Of a DNA stretch of 58,872 bases, positions 51,658 to 58,872 are shown piece by piece. The notes beneath the pieces were generated by a model, which had not been told where the DNA came from, did no database searches, and saw nothing but the letters and a program-made list of their open reading frames with translations. The position numbers and the translations under genes are program-made. Numbering within the stretch: the first letter of the stretch is position 1; each line of letters opens with the position of its first letter. The DNA is from Alkaliphilus peptidifermentans DSM 18978 (lineage in GTDB: Bacteria > Bacillota > Clostridia > Peptostreptococcales > Natronincolaceae). The DNA lies in contig NZ_FMUS01000016.1 of the NCBI RefSeq assembly GCF_900101495.1, positions 47,725-106,596 on the forward strand, written 5' to 3'.

Positions 51658-53241
51658 GTGAAAAAAAGAATCATTTTTATACTTCTTTGTATATTTATCG
51701 GTTTATCTGTTATGTCTAGCTTTTCTGGCCGGACTGAAAACAATATAAATGGCAGAATAACTTCTACAGATCGTTTGCTTGTGTTTGGTGCTACAATTTT
51801 TCTGTTTTTCTATTATATCAAATTAGATAAGTCTCCTCAATACGCACATGCCACTATAAATAGTGAAAAAAAGAATGATAAAGATCAAAACACCAATGAA
51901 TTTTTCACAAAACCAAAGGTCACCTTTGAGGATGTAGCAGGCTTAGATGAAGTAAAGGAAGAATTAATTGAAGTGATTGATTTTATTAAAAAATCAGAAA
52001 AGTATAAAAAGATGGGTGCAAAAATTCCCAAAGGCATTTTGTTTTATGGCCCTCCTGGAACTGGTAAAACTTTACTGGCTTCGGCAGTGGCAGGTGAAAC
52101 ACAATCTGCTTTCTTTTCAGCCAGTGGCTCAGAATTCGTAGAAAAATATGTTGGTGTTGGTGCAAAAAGAATTCGCACATTATTTGAGAAGGCTAAAAAA
52201 GAAGCTCCCAGTGTTATATTTATTGATGAAATTGATGCCATAGGTGCAAAAAGACACCTCGATAGTAATAACGAGAAGGATCAAACCTTAAATCAGCTTT
52301 TGGTAGAATTGGATGGCTTTAATACCGATCAGACGGTGGTGGTAATAGGAGCTACAAATCGTTTAGATTTATTAGATGAAGCACTTTTAAGACCTGGTAG
52401 ATTTGATCGCCATATGTATATAGGTAATCCAAATATTAAAGCAAGGGAAGAAATATTAAAGGTGCATACTAAAAACAAGCCTCTACATGAAGATATTAGT
52501 ATAGAGACCTTAGCTAAGAAAACCCATGGGATGAGTGGTGCTCACCTATCAAATATTGCTAATGAAGCTGCTATAATAGCAGTCAGAGAAAATGAAACCA
52601 TTATAACCCCTAGACATTTTGATTTAGCCATCGAAAGGGTTATTGCTGGATTACAGGTTAAGAATCCCAATGTGCTGTTGAAGGAAAAACAGATAGTTTC
52701 CTATCATGAAGCTGGACATGCACTGGTTGGAAAAATACTTAATACAGATATGGTTCAAAAAGTTTCAATAATTCCACGGGGTCAAGCCTTAGGGTATGTT
52801 CTGCAAATGCCCCAAGATGATCGCTACATTATGACAAAAACGGAGCTATGTAATAAAATTATGGTTATGCTGGGTGGAAGGGCAGCTGAAGAATTAATTT
52901 TTAATCACCTTTCAACTGGGGCCAAGGACGATTTGAAAAAAGTAACAGATATTGCATTATCGATGGTCTGTGAGTACGGCATGAGTGATTTAGGCTATAT
53001 TTGCCAGGAGCCCTCAATGATCAAAGGATTAAGCCGCCAAATTACAAGGGAAATGAATAGAATAATTGACAGATGCTATAAAAATACAATGGAAGCATTG
53101 GAAAGTCACCACAGTGATTTGGAAAAAATCTCATCAGCTTTAATGGAAAAGGAAACCCTCAACTATGATGAATTAAATGAATTATTAGGTAATGACTTCA
53201 ATAAGCAAATTCCTTCCGAAGAGGAATTGAAGGCAGTATAA
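51658..53241 (+). CDS. Short FtsH-like AAA+ metalloprotease
   Basis: Membrane ATPase-protease paralogue of FtsH, 527 residues against about 600-650 for FtsH. Two hydrophobic helices (about 4-20 and 40-54) flank only about 20 residues, so the external domain is almost absent. The AAA+ core has Walker A GPPGTGKT (131-138), Walker B VIFIDEIDA and the second region homology LLRPGRFDRH. The zinc site HEAGH (350-354) and a later Asp in STGAKDDLKKVT are intact. The start is a GTG behind AAGGTGG. Possibly a stress- or sporulation-specific protease; its substrate is unknown. Confidence 0.9.
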   Translation: MKKRIIFILLCIFIGLSVMSSFSGRTENNINGRITSTDRLLVFGATIFLFFYYIKLDKSPQYAHATINSEKKNDKDQNTNEFFTKPKVTFEDVAGLDEVKEELIEVIDFIKKSEKYKKMGAKIPKGILFYGPPGTGKTLLASAVAGETQSAFFSASGSEFVEKYVGVGAKRIRTLFEKAKKEAPSVIFIDEIDAIGAKRHLDSNNEKDQTLNQLLVELDGFNTDQTVVVIGATNRLDLLDEALLRPGRFDRHMYIGNPNIKAREEILKVHTKNKPLHEDISIETLAKKTHGMSGAHLSNIANEAAIIAVRENETIITPRHFDLAIERVIAGLQVKNPNVLLKEKQIVSYHEAGHALVGKILNTDMVQKVSIIPRGQALGYVLQMPQDDRYIMTKTELCNKIMVMLGGRAAEELIFNHLSTGAKDDLKKVTDIALSMVCEYGMSDLGYICQEPSMIKGLSRQITREMNRIIDRCYKNTMEALESHHSDLEKISSALMEKETLNYDELNELLGNDFNKQIPSEEELKAV

Positions 53242-53268
53242 TAAAAAGCAATGAGTAAAATAATAAAT

Positions 53269-53300
53269 GGTGAATGTTGAATGTTGAATTGATGTTTAAT
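53269..53300. repeat. AATGTTGAATGTTGAATTGATGTT repeat, second copy
   Basis: The phrase TGAATGTTGAATTGATGTT occurs here and at 42230-42254, both in intergenic DNA. It looks like a small dispersed repeat. Confidence 0.6.
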
Positions 53301-53302
53301 TT

Positions 53303-53326
53303 AGGGCTGACAATTCTGTCAGCCCT
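53303..53326 (+). terminator. Terminator after the FtsH paralogue
   Basis: Perfect ten-base stem AGGGCTGACA-ATTC-TGTCAGCCCT about 60 bases past the stop codon. The T run after it is weak. Confidence 0.65.
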
Positions 53327-53351
53327 ATAAATTTACTTTTGTTAAATTGAT

Positions 53352-53435
53352 ACATTTCTCCATTTTACTTGCATACGCTATATGTTTATCTGTAATAGGC
53401 AGTATCTTTATCTACATAATTTAAATCAAAGCGCT
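53352..53435 (-). pseudogene. Fragment of a second thrS gene
   Basis: On the minus strand, RFDLNYVD and, in another frame, KILPITDKHIAYASKMEK can be read. These match two parts of the nearby thrS (RFDLNYIGAD and KILPITDKHLEYASKIEKEM) with the DNA between them, about 50 codons, missing. It is thus a deleted and decayed thrS copy, about 800 bases from the intact one. Confidence 0.7.
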
Positions 53436-53450
53436 ATTCATTTTCTTGTC

Positions 53451-53639
53451 CTATCTTTCCTCTTTTTGCCTTTCCTTTTCCCTTTGAATCTTAACTACTA
53501 ATACATCAACCTTACGGTTCTGTGTCATAATAGCCTCATCCTGTATAATAGGAGTACCATTTTTCAAGGCTTCACCCACGAGTCTCTCCAATTTTTCTTT
53601 CTCTTTTTCCAGTTCCTCCTGGTATTTCACTCTCTTCAC
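53451..53639 (-). CDS. Spo0E-like small regulatory protein
   Basis: A 62-residue acidic-basic helical protein. EELEKEKEKLERLVGEALK and the second helix NRKVDVLVVKIQREKE resemble the two-helix hairpin of Spo0E family phosphatases, which dephosphorylate Spo0A~P; the canonical SQELD is here TQNRKVD. Recognition is tentative. A weak AGGTTTAATTA-type site precedes the ATG. It is divergent from an XRE regulator whose operator sites lie between them. Confidence 0.6.
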   Translation of the reverse strand: MKRVKYQEELEKEKEKLERLVGEALKNGTPIIQDEAIMTQNRKVDVLVVKIQREKERQKEER

Positions 53640-53689
53640 ATTAATTAAACCTCCTTATCTTTTGCTTTAGTTGCTTCATATACCCTGTT

Positions 53690-53703
53690 AACGGTTTAAC
53701 GTT
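53690..53703. promoter_or_regulatory. Operator O1 (AACG-N6-CGTT)
   Basis: AACGGTTTAACGTT between the divergent Spo0E-like and XRE genes; first of three copies of the same palindrome. Confidence 0.65.
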
Positions 53704-53730
53704 ATTATAAATCGCTTTCAAGATTAATTC

Positions 53731-53744
53731 AACGGTATTCCGTT
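53731..53744. promoter_or_regulatory. Operator O2 (AACG-N6-CGTT)
   Basis: AACGGTATTCCGTT, with five-base perfect arms (AACGG/CCGTT), second copy. Confidence 0.65.
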
Positions 53745-53778
53745 AACCATTTGTAGAATAAATTGATATCCTTTGATT

Positions 53779-53792
53779 AACGGAATAACGTT
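53779..53792. promoter_or_regulatory. Operator O3 (AACG-N6-CGTT)
   Basis: AACGGAATAACGTT, third copy, directly before the ribosome site of the XRE gene, so binding would block its own expression. Confidence 0.65.
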
Positions 53793-53805
53793 TAGAGGTG
53801 AGCGA

Positions 53806-54048
53806 ATGAATATTTCTCAAGCAGTAGTTAAACGTATTGAAGACTTGTGCAGGGAACGAAATCTGACAATCAATGCTCTCAGTAACACTTCGGGGGTCAC
53901 ACAGTCAACTGTAAATGATATTGTGAACGGTACAACATATAATGCGGGGATAGTTACCATTAAAAAGCTGTGTGACGGACTTAATATAAGTGTGCGAGAA
54001 TTTTTTGATTGCGATTTGTTTTCTCATTTGGAACAGGAAATAAAATAG
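53806..54048 (+). CDS. Small XRE-family HTH regulator
   Basis: An 80-residue Cro/C1-type DNA-binding protein, almost only an HTH domain (RIEDLCRERNLTINALSN, then GVTQSTVNDIVNG and IKKLCDGLNISVREFF). The start at 53806 is supported by GAGGTG ten bases before it; a longer frame has no such site. Three palindromes AACG-N6-CGTT lie between it and the divergent Spo0E-like gene, so it probably represses both. It ends near a strong terminator. Confidence 0.85.
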   Translation: MNISQAVVKRIEDLCRERNLTINALSNTSGVTQSTVNDIVNGTTYNAGIVTIKKLCDGLNISVREFFDCDLFSHLEQEIK

Positions 54049-54175
54049 CCTAGGGTCAGGGTTGAAAAGTTCAATCCATGAAATAAGCGCACTGCCATGA
54101 TCAAAGATTTCAGCCATCTGCTTAAGGCAGCGTATAATTAGTTCGGAAGCATGAGGCTAAAAGCATAATTTACTA

Positions 54176-54215
54176 GACATTGAAAAAGCCAACAATTGTC
54201 GGCTTTTTCAATGTC
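54176..54215. terminator. Bidirectional terminator between XRE gene and thrS
   Basis: Perfect 15-bp stem (GACATTGAAAAAGCC / GGCTTTTTCAATGTC) with A and T runs at both sides, 10 bases after the thrS stop codon. Confidence 0.85.
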
Positions 54216-54224
54216 TATATATTT

Positions 54225-56144
54225 TTAAACTTGCATACTCTTGCTTTTAATCTCTTCTAATATATCATCTATGAACTTATCAGTTTTAACTACTCCAAGC
54301 TCTCCCTTATCTCTAGATCTTACTGCAACAGATTCTGCTTCGATTTCTTTGTCTCCCAATACTAGCATATATGGTACCTTCTGAAGCTGAGCTTCCCTTA
54401 TTTTATATCCAATTTTCTCATTTCTTGCGTCTAATTCAACGCGAATATCCTTCGCCTTCATTTCCTTCTCTATTTTACTGGCATATTCTAGATGCTTGTC
54501 AGTAATAGGAAGTATTTTCACCTGAACTGGAGCAATCCAAGTAGGAAACTTGCCAGCAAAATGCTCAATAAGAATTCCAATAAATCGCTCTATACTTCCA
54601 TATAGTACCCTATGAATCATAATTGGTCTATGTTTTTCGCCATCTGCACCAATATAATTTAAGTCGAAGCGTTGTGGCATCTGGAAATCAAGCTGTATTG
54701 TACCACACTGCCAAGTACGGCCGATGCAGTCCTCCAGCTGGAAGTCTAGCTTAGGACCATAGAAGGCACCATCTCCTTCGTTGATTTTGTATGGAAGACC
54801 CTTAGACTCCATAGCTTCCCTCAAAGCATTTGTTGCTAATTCCCATTCTTCATCTGATCCCATGGCATTTTCTGGTTTTGTTGAAAGCTCAATATGATAT
54901 TTAAAGCCAAAAATCTTATACATGTAGTCAATAAAGTCTATTACACCTATAATCTCATCCTTAATTTGCTCTGGCAGCATAAATAAATGGGCATCATCCT
55001 GAGTAAAGCATCTAACCCTCATTAAACCATGGAGAACACCTGAAAGCTCATGTCTATGGACTAATCCAAGCTCTCCCATTCGGATTGGTAGGTCTCTATA
55101 GCTGTGCATCTTTCTTTTATAGGTTAATATTGATCCTGGACAGTTCATTGGCTTTACAGCATAATCCCCATCATCAATTTTAGTAAAATACATGTTTTCT
55201 TGATAGTGATCCCAGTGACCTGATTGCCTCCAAAGCTGCTCATTTAAGATTATTGGAGTTTTTATTTCTTCATAGCCCCACTTAACATGCTCTCTTCTCC
55301 ATAAATCCTCCAATTGATTTCTAACCACCATACCCTTTGGATGGAAGAATGGGAAACCTGGCCCCTCCTCTTGAAGGCTAAACAAATCCATTTCTTTACC
55401 AATTTTCCTATGATCTCTTTTTTTAGCCTCTTCAAGTCTGTTTAAATAGTCCTCCAGCTCTTTCTTTTTTTCAAAGGAAGTACCGTAAATTCTTTGAAGC
55501 ATTTTGTTTTTTTCATTGCCCCTCCAGTAAGCTCCAGCTACACTTAATAGTTTAATGGCTTTCACTTTACCTGTTGATGGTAGATGGGGACCTGCACAAA
55601 GGTCTGTAAATTCCCCTTGCTTATAAAATGATATAATTGAATCCTCAGGTAGATCTCTAATTAACTCTGCTTTATAGTCTTCTCCTTCATTAATCACCAT
55701 TTCTAAAGCTTTATCACGGGGTAGCTGAAATTTTTCAAGTTTTAAATCTTCTTTTACAATTTTTTTCATTTCAGCTTCTATTTTTTCTAAATCCTCTGGT
55801 GTAAATTTATACTCCAAATCAAAATCATAGTAGAAACCATTATCAATTGCTGGTCCAATTGCTAATTTCACATTAGGGTATAGCCTTTTTACTGCTTGTG
55901 CAAGGACATGTGAACTGGTATGTCTAAAGAATTCTTTTCCCTCCTCATCATCAAAGCGAAGAATATTTAAATTGCAATCATCCATAACTTCATGACTTAA
56001 ATCTACTAATTTGCCATCAACTTCGCCACCAACTGCCACTCTTGCTAAGCCCTCGCTAATTTCCTTAGCAATTTCGTAGATGGAGGTACCCTTCTTTACA
56101 TCTCTTGTAGAGCCATCCTTTAGTATTACTTTAATATTTTCCAT
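54225..56144 (-). CDS. thrS: Threonyl-tRNA synthetase
   Basis: Charges tRNA-Thr and removes mis-added serine. The 639-residue enzyme has the N-terminal TGS domain (VILKDGSTRDVKKGTSIYEI), the editing domain with RHTSSHVLAQAVKRLYP and FTDLCAGPHLPSTG, the class II core with zinc ligands in MNCPGSI, and the anticodon-binding domain (PVQVKILPITDKH). Full length and intact. Expression is controlled by the T-box leader upstream. Confidence 0.97.
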   Translation of the reverse strand: MENIKVILKDGSTRDVKKGTSIYEIAKEISEGLARVAVGGEVDGKLVDLSHEVMDDCNLNILRFDDEEGKEFFRHTSSHVLAQAVKRLYPNVKLAIGPAIDNGFYYDFDLEYKFTPEDLEKIEAEMKKIVKEDLKLEKFQLPRDKALEMVINEGEDYKAELIRDLPEDSIISFYKQGEFTDLCAGPHLPSTGKVKAIKLLSVAGAYWRGNEKNKMLQRIYGTSFEKKKELEDYLNRLEEAKKRDHRKIGKEMDLFSLQEEGPGFPFFHPKGMVVRNQLEDLWRREHVKWGYEEIKTPIILNEQLWRQSGHWDHYQENMYFTKIDDGDYAVKPMNCPGSILTYKRKMHSYRDLPIRMGELGLVHRHELSGVLHGLMRVRCFTQDDAHLFMLPEQIKDEIIGVIDFIDYMYKIFGFKYHIELSTKPENAMGSDEEWELATNALREAMESKGLPYKINEGDGAFYGPKLDFQLEDCIGRTWQCGTIQLDFQMPQRFDLNYIGADGEKHRPIMIHRVLYGSIERFIGILIEHFAGKFPTWIAPVQVKILPITDKHLEYASKIEKEMKAKDIRVELDARNEKIGYKIREAQLQKVPYMLVLGDKEIEAESVAVRSRDKGELGVVKTDKFIDDILEEIKSKSMQV

Positions 56145-56199
56145 ATTTTGACCTCCTCTTATATATAATTTGAATTTAAATATATTATTTACAAAAATA

Positions 56200-56445
56200 T
56201 AAAAAGCCCCTCATCCTATTTGTCATAGGACGAGAGACATGTTCCCGCGGTTCCACCTAAATTGATATACAATCCATCTTGTTGACTATAACGGAGTCAC
56301 CGTATTCCCTTTCGCCTTCGCTACTCAGAATCAGCTCCAAGGTAGTTTTCAGTTCACCATATACAAAAGCACTTTCAGCCGTGGTGCTCCCTCTCTTAGT
56401 ACTGGGTTAAACCTACTCTTCCTCTTCATTACATTACCGTATAAT
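56200..56445 (-). promoter_or_regulatory. T-box riboswitch of thrS (Thr specifier)
   Basis: The leader has the T-box core TAGGTGGAACCGCGGG, the stem I part GAGGGAGCACCACGG and a terminator hairpin with CTCGTCCTA / TAGGATGAG arms followed by GGGCTTTTT. The likely specifier ACC at 56341-56343 (AAACTACCTTGG) fits Thr. Confidence 0.9.
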
Positions 56446-56453
56446 TTTTTATT

Positions 56454-56482
56454 ATTATAATTAATTAAACTCTATTTGTCAA
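56454..56482 (-). promoter_or_regulatory. Sigma-A promoter of thrS
   Basis: TTGACA-N17-TATAAT, a full consensus promoter on the minus strand just ahead of the T-box leader. Confidence 0.85.
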
Positions 56483-56496
56483 GTACTATTTATTTT

Positions 56497-57102
56497 TTAC
56501 ATAAACAATATAATTATTCCTTGTGATAAACCAATTATAAACCCTAGTACGCCTCCTAATATTTCTATATGCTTCAACTCTTCTTTTGCTATTTTTAAAA
56601 CCACTGCTTCTAGCTTCTCCATTGGAAAATCGTTTATTTTGTCTTCAACCATAGAAGCTAAATCAACATTTGTTGCTGCCTTATGTATCATTCCCTCCAT
56701 GGTCAAGGTAATAACTTCAGAAGCCTCTTCTTCTATAACAGTGCTAACATAACTATTAATCATGCCCCTTATTGTTGAAGGAATAATTATTGGTAAACGA
56801 TGATTTATTATATTGTTGATTTTTTCCTTTAAAAATTTCACTAGCTCATCCTTGTTTTGCTGTTGAATAAAATGATCAATAATCTCCTCAATTGACAGGA
56901 GCTCTTCTTGAATTGTAATTCCTATGCTTTTTGCCATCTCGCTCTTCCTTTTTGGTATTAAACCTTGAATATAAAAAGGTAAGAGAGGTATCTTGACTGG
57001 CTTAAAGGGTCTAAAGAGCAGTTTAATTGCCATTAGATTTGTGATCCAGCCTATTAATGCTCCTATAAGGGCAAGTAATAGAATAATTATTAACCTATCC
57101 AA
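56497..57102 (-). CDS. DUF445 family membrane protein
   Basis: A 201-residue protein with the DUF445 start LIGALIGWITNLMAIKLLFRPF and the following KIPLLPFYIQGLIPKRKSEMA. Hydrophobic helices stand at both ends, with a helical soluble middle. Bacillus YheB of this family is about twice as long; the short form is common in Clostridia. The start is TTG behind GGTGAAGG. Role unknown, possibly in the forespore membrane since it neighbours ytxC. Confidence 0.82.
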   Translation of the reverse strand: MDRLIIILLLALIGALIGWITNLMAIKLLFRPFKPVKIPLLPFYIQGLIPKRKSEMAKSIGITIQEELLSIEEIIDHFIQQQNKDELVKFLKEKINNIINHRLPIIIPSTIRGMINSYVSTVIEEEASEVITLTMEGMIHKAATNVDLASMVEDKINDFPMEKLEAVVLKIAKEELKHIEILGGVLGFIIGLSQGIIILFM

Positions 57103-57211
57103 TAACCTTCACCTTCTTGAATCATCTTTAGTAGTATACTTCAGCTATTATATCACAATTTTATCAGCAGTTTTACTTATATTATATATATTACCCTCAT
57201 CAACAATTAAC

Positions 57212-57233
57212 AAACCCCGCTTTTACGGGGTTT
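57212..57233 (-). terminator. Terminator after ytxC
   Basis: Eight-base stem AAACCCCG / CGGGGTTT with loop TAAAAG on the minus strand, overlapping the ytxC stop codon and followed by a TTTGTTAATTG stretch. Confidence 0.7.
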
Positions 57234-58152
57234 AATTTTCATTATTATTTACATTACTGTTAATATTACACCAATCACATCCATTACAAACTTTAACCTT
57301 CGTTGTAAATACTCTACCTATAGTTTTTATTATTTCTGGCTGATGAGCATTATTAATTCTATGAATAAATATTTTTTGAGGCGCCATTGTAATTAAAGTG
57401 CTAATTAGTATATCTTCATAACTAAGATATTGATGATCTGTCATTTCCTTTGCTATATCCTTCAAATAATCATTGTTAATAAGATTATTGTCTCCATCAT
57501 ACATTTTATAATTATGATCCTGCTCTATAACTATATGAATAGTATTAATTTTAGATTCTTGAATATCTACAAAGTATTTTAACAGCTTTATAAACTCGTT
57601 ATATTCTCTATCCATTAAATAATCTTCTATCGCCTTTTCTATTGTATCCTCTAATTCTATGGTGTAATTCTGAAGTCGGAAGGTAATAAATCCTTCTATA
57701 TTAATTTCATTATCTTCCTTTAAATAACTTACAAGTTCATTAATGATTTTATTTTTTCGTGTTTCATCTTGATTGATAATCATAGATGTCTTATTTTCTT
57801 CGCTTATTATCTCTAATGCAATTTTCTGAATTTCTTCCTTTTCTTTCTGTTCAAAATAGTAATACTCTAGATCAATAATTTTCCTTATTATGTTTGGTTC
57901 CTCATGGTATTGAATATACTCAGATAGAGCATTGGCCATGCAATATTTAAATATATTGATAAAATCGCTGATTGGATAATTTTTAATGCTTTCTATTTTT
58001 ACACTATAGGACAAATCAGCTATATTTCCTAAAATTGTAACCTTTTCCTCTAAAATTATCCCTTCCTTATTAAAGGATTCTATCTCTTTTTTAATCTTAT
58101 CACATAATTCTTCTATATTACTTTTATTTACTTTAATCAGCAGTAAATTCAA
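57232..58152 (-). CDS. ytxC: Putative sporulation protein YtxC
   Basis: A cytosolic protein of the YtxC family, which is found only in spore formers and often near thrS, as here. The N-terminal half contains IPISDFINIFKY-like helices and YYYFEQKEKEEI; the middle part has GFITFRLQNYTIELEDTIEKA (conserved GF.xFR motif) and the end a VCNGCDWCN cysteine set. A TTG at 58152 behind AGAAGGGAGTG is the likely start; a longer frame begins with an ATG at 58200. Function unknown. Confidence 0.8.
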   Translation of the reverse strand: MNLLLIKVNKSNIEELCDKIKKEIESFNKEGIILEEKVTILGNIADLSYSVKIESIKNYPISDFINIFKYCMANALSEYIQYHEEPNIIRKIIDLEYYYFEQKEKEEIQKIALEIISEENKTSMIINQDETRKNKIINELVSYLKEDNEINIEGFITFRLQNYTIELEDTIEKAIEDYLMDREYNEFIKLLKYFVDIQESKINTIHIVIEQDHNYKMYDGDNNLINNDYLKDIAKEMTDHQYLSYEDILISTLITMAPQKIFIHRINNAHQPEIIKTIGRVFTTKVKVCNGCDWCNINSNVNNNEN

Positions 58153-58554
58153 AGAAATCACTCCCTTCTGCTGTATTAGTAGTATATGTTTAAACAACAA
58201 TCATATTCTTAGTGGGGTTTAACAGTAAATTGCAATAATACCATTTCTACTTATCAAAGATTCTTTATACTATGAAAACACTTAATTCAGCTTTCTGTTT
58301 TATGTTACCCTCAGAAATTTCCATGAGAAATAATAATATCTTCATTGAAAAAAAGAATTTTACCTATCATCCTTTTTCAACATTTAAGTATTTATTATTT
58401 TTTATATACCCTATAAATTTTATATTATTTAATCTTTATAGTATTATCTTTTACTTACAGTATATGTTGGTAATTAATTTATAGTGAAGAGTCAAAAAAA
58501 AAGTTGGATTCAATTACTAAAATGAAAAAAAATAAAAATGAAAAATATAAAAAA
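58153..58554. other. Intergenic region left of the IS element
   Basis: About 400 AT-rich bases. A 70-codon plus-strand frame has no ribosome site and biased codons, so no gene is called. It probably holds the ytxC promoter. Confidence 0.4.
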
Positions 58555-58576
58555 AGTGTAGTCAATAGACTACACT
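58555..58576. terminator. Hairpin at the IS junction
   Basis: AGTGTAGTC-AATA-GACTACACT, perfect nine-base stem next to the left end of the IS element. It may be the insertion target or an old terminator. Confidence 0.5.
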
Positions 58577-58872
58577 GAGACTGTTGACAAAGTCCACCTG
58601 AAAAGGGTGGATTTTTTTTTATTCAAAAAGGATTTATCCAATCGATGTCGAATATGTATAATGAGGTGATGAATTATGCTTACTAAAGCTAAAGATAAGC
58701 AAACTTCTTATGAGTTTGTTATGCTCGAAGAGCTAGTTAAAGAAGACCATTTACTAAGAAAAATAGATAAGTACATTGATTTTAGTTTTATCTATGACGA
58801 AGTCGAAGAATTGTATTGTCATGATAATGGACGTCCATCTGTTGATCCAGTAGTTCTTTTTAAAATGACTTT
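58577..58872 (+). mobile_element. IS1182-family element, left part
   Basis: The left terminus begins GAGACTGTTGACAAAG, typical of IS1182-type ends, followed by an inner hairpin (TCCACC-N7-GGTGGA with a T run, 58593-58620) that blocks read-through, then the transposase start. The element continues past the window. Confidence 0.75.
58676..58872 (+). CDS. IS1182-family transposase, N-terminal part
   Basis: Partial gene cut by the window edge; 65 codons are visible. The product starts MLTKAKDKQTSYEFVMLEEL and continues LVKEDHLLRKIDKYIDFSFI and NGRPSVDPVVLFKM, the InsH-type N-terminal domain of IS1182/IS5-like DDE transposases. AATGAGGTG precedes the ATG. Whether the full gene is intact cannot be seen. 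Confidence 0.85.
   Translation, partial: MLTKAKDKQTSYEFVMLEELVKEDHLLRKIDKYIDFSFIYDEVEELYCHDNGRPSVDPVVLFKMT

Noticed and set aside
53905-54117. 70-codon minus-strand frame overlapping the XRE gene
   Set aside because: No start signal and antisense to a clear HTH gene; resemblance of its first part to anything known could not be shown.
58272-58484. 70-codon plus-strand frame before the IS element
   Set aside because: No ribosome site, low-complexity Phe/Ile/Tyr-rich product typical of AT-rich non-coding DNA.

Overview
The window looks like part of a chromosome from a low-GC, spore-forming anaerobic Firmicute of the Clostridia, close to Alkaliphilus/Natronincola. This placement rests on AT-rich DNA with strong Shine-Dalgarno sites, sporulation genes (spmA, spmB, ytxC, a Spo0E-like gene), T-box leaders, an infC-rpmI-rplT operon with an L20-type leader, and a type I-B CRISPR-Cas set. 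It comes from gene content only, with no database search. Most genes lie on the minus strand; an IS1182-type element begins at the right edge.

Layout. 138-8203: type I-B cas operon (minus strand: cas8b-cas7-cas5-cas3-cas6-cas1-cas2-cas4). No CRISPR array is visible; it probably lies left of base 1. 8204-9427: decayed stretch with the remnant of an HTH repressor and a small membrane protein gene. 9428-13125: polyamine ABC transporter potABCD, followed by an XRE/S24-type regulator and a VanZ-like protein. 14578-19000: helD, a broken MFS transporter, a methyltransferase and a RidA-like gene. 19128-25381: three secreted proteins for chitin use (two GH18 chitinases and a third protein sharing their Ig-like modules). 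25798-27880: kinase-like and radical SAM pair.

28034-37049 is the most interesting part: a peptidoglycan-peptide salvage locus. It holds a class A beta-lactamase-like serine hydrolase with an embedded zinc ribbon, an M20 amidohydrolase, an LD-carboxypeptidase, SpmB, SpmA, LysA, a sigma-54-dependent activator and an L-Ala-D/L-Glu epimerase. Between activator and lysA the sequence shows a near-consensus sigma-54 promoter (33753-33769) and three upstream copies of a GTnCG-N6-CGnAC palindrome (one degenerate). This suggests that lysA, spmA, spmB, ldcA, the amidohydrolase and the serine hydrolase form one sigma-54 regulon that turns imported cell-wall peptides into lysine and other amino acids.

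37388-42156: small accessory genes, a ClC-channel remnant, a D-amino-acid PLP enzyme and a U32 protein. 42536-51317: housekeeping block zapA, pheT, pheS (Phe T-box, with a tiny yqzL gene in front), a TrmH methyltransferase, ktrA, ktrB, rplT, rpmI, infC. 51658-58200: a short FtsH paralogue, a thrS remnant, a divergent Spo0E-like/XRE pair with three AACG-N6-CGTT operators, thrS with its Thr T-box, a DUF445 gene and ytxC. 58577-58872: left end of an IS1182-family element.
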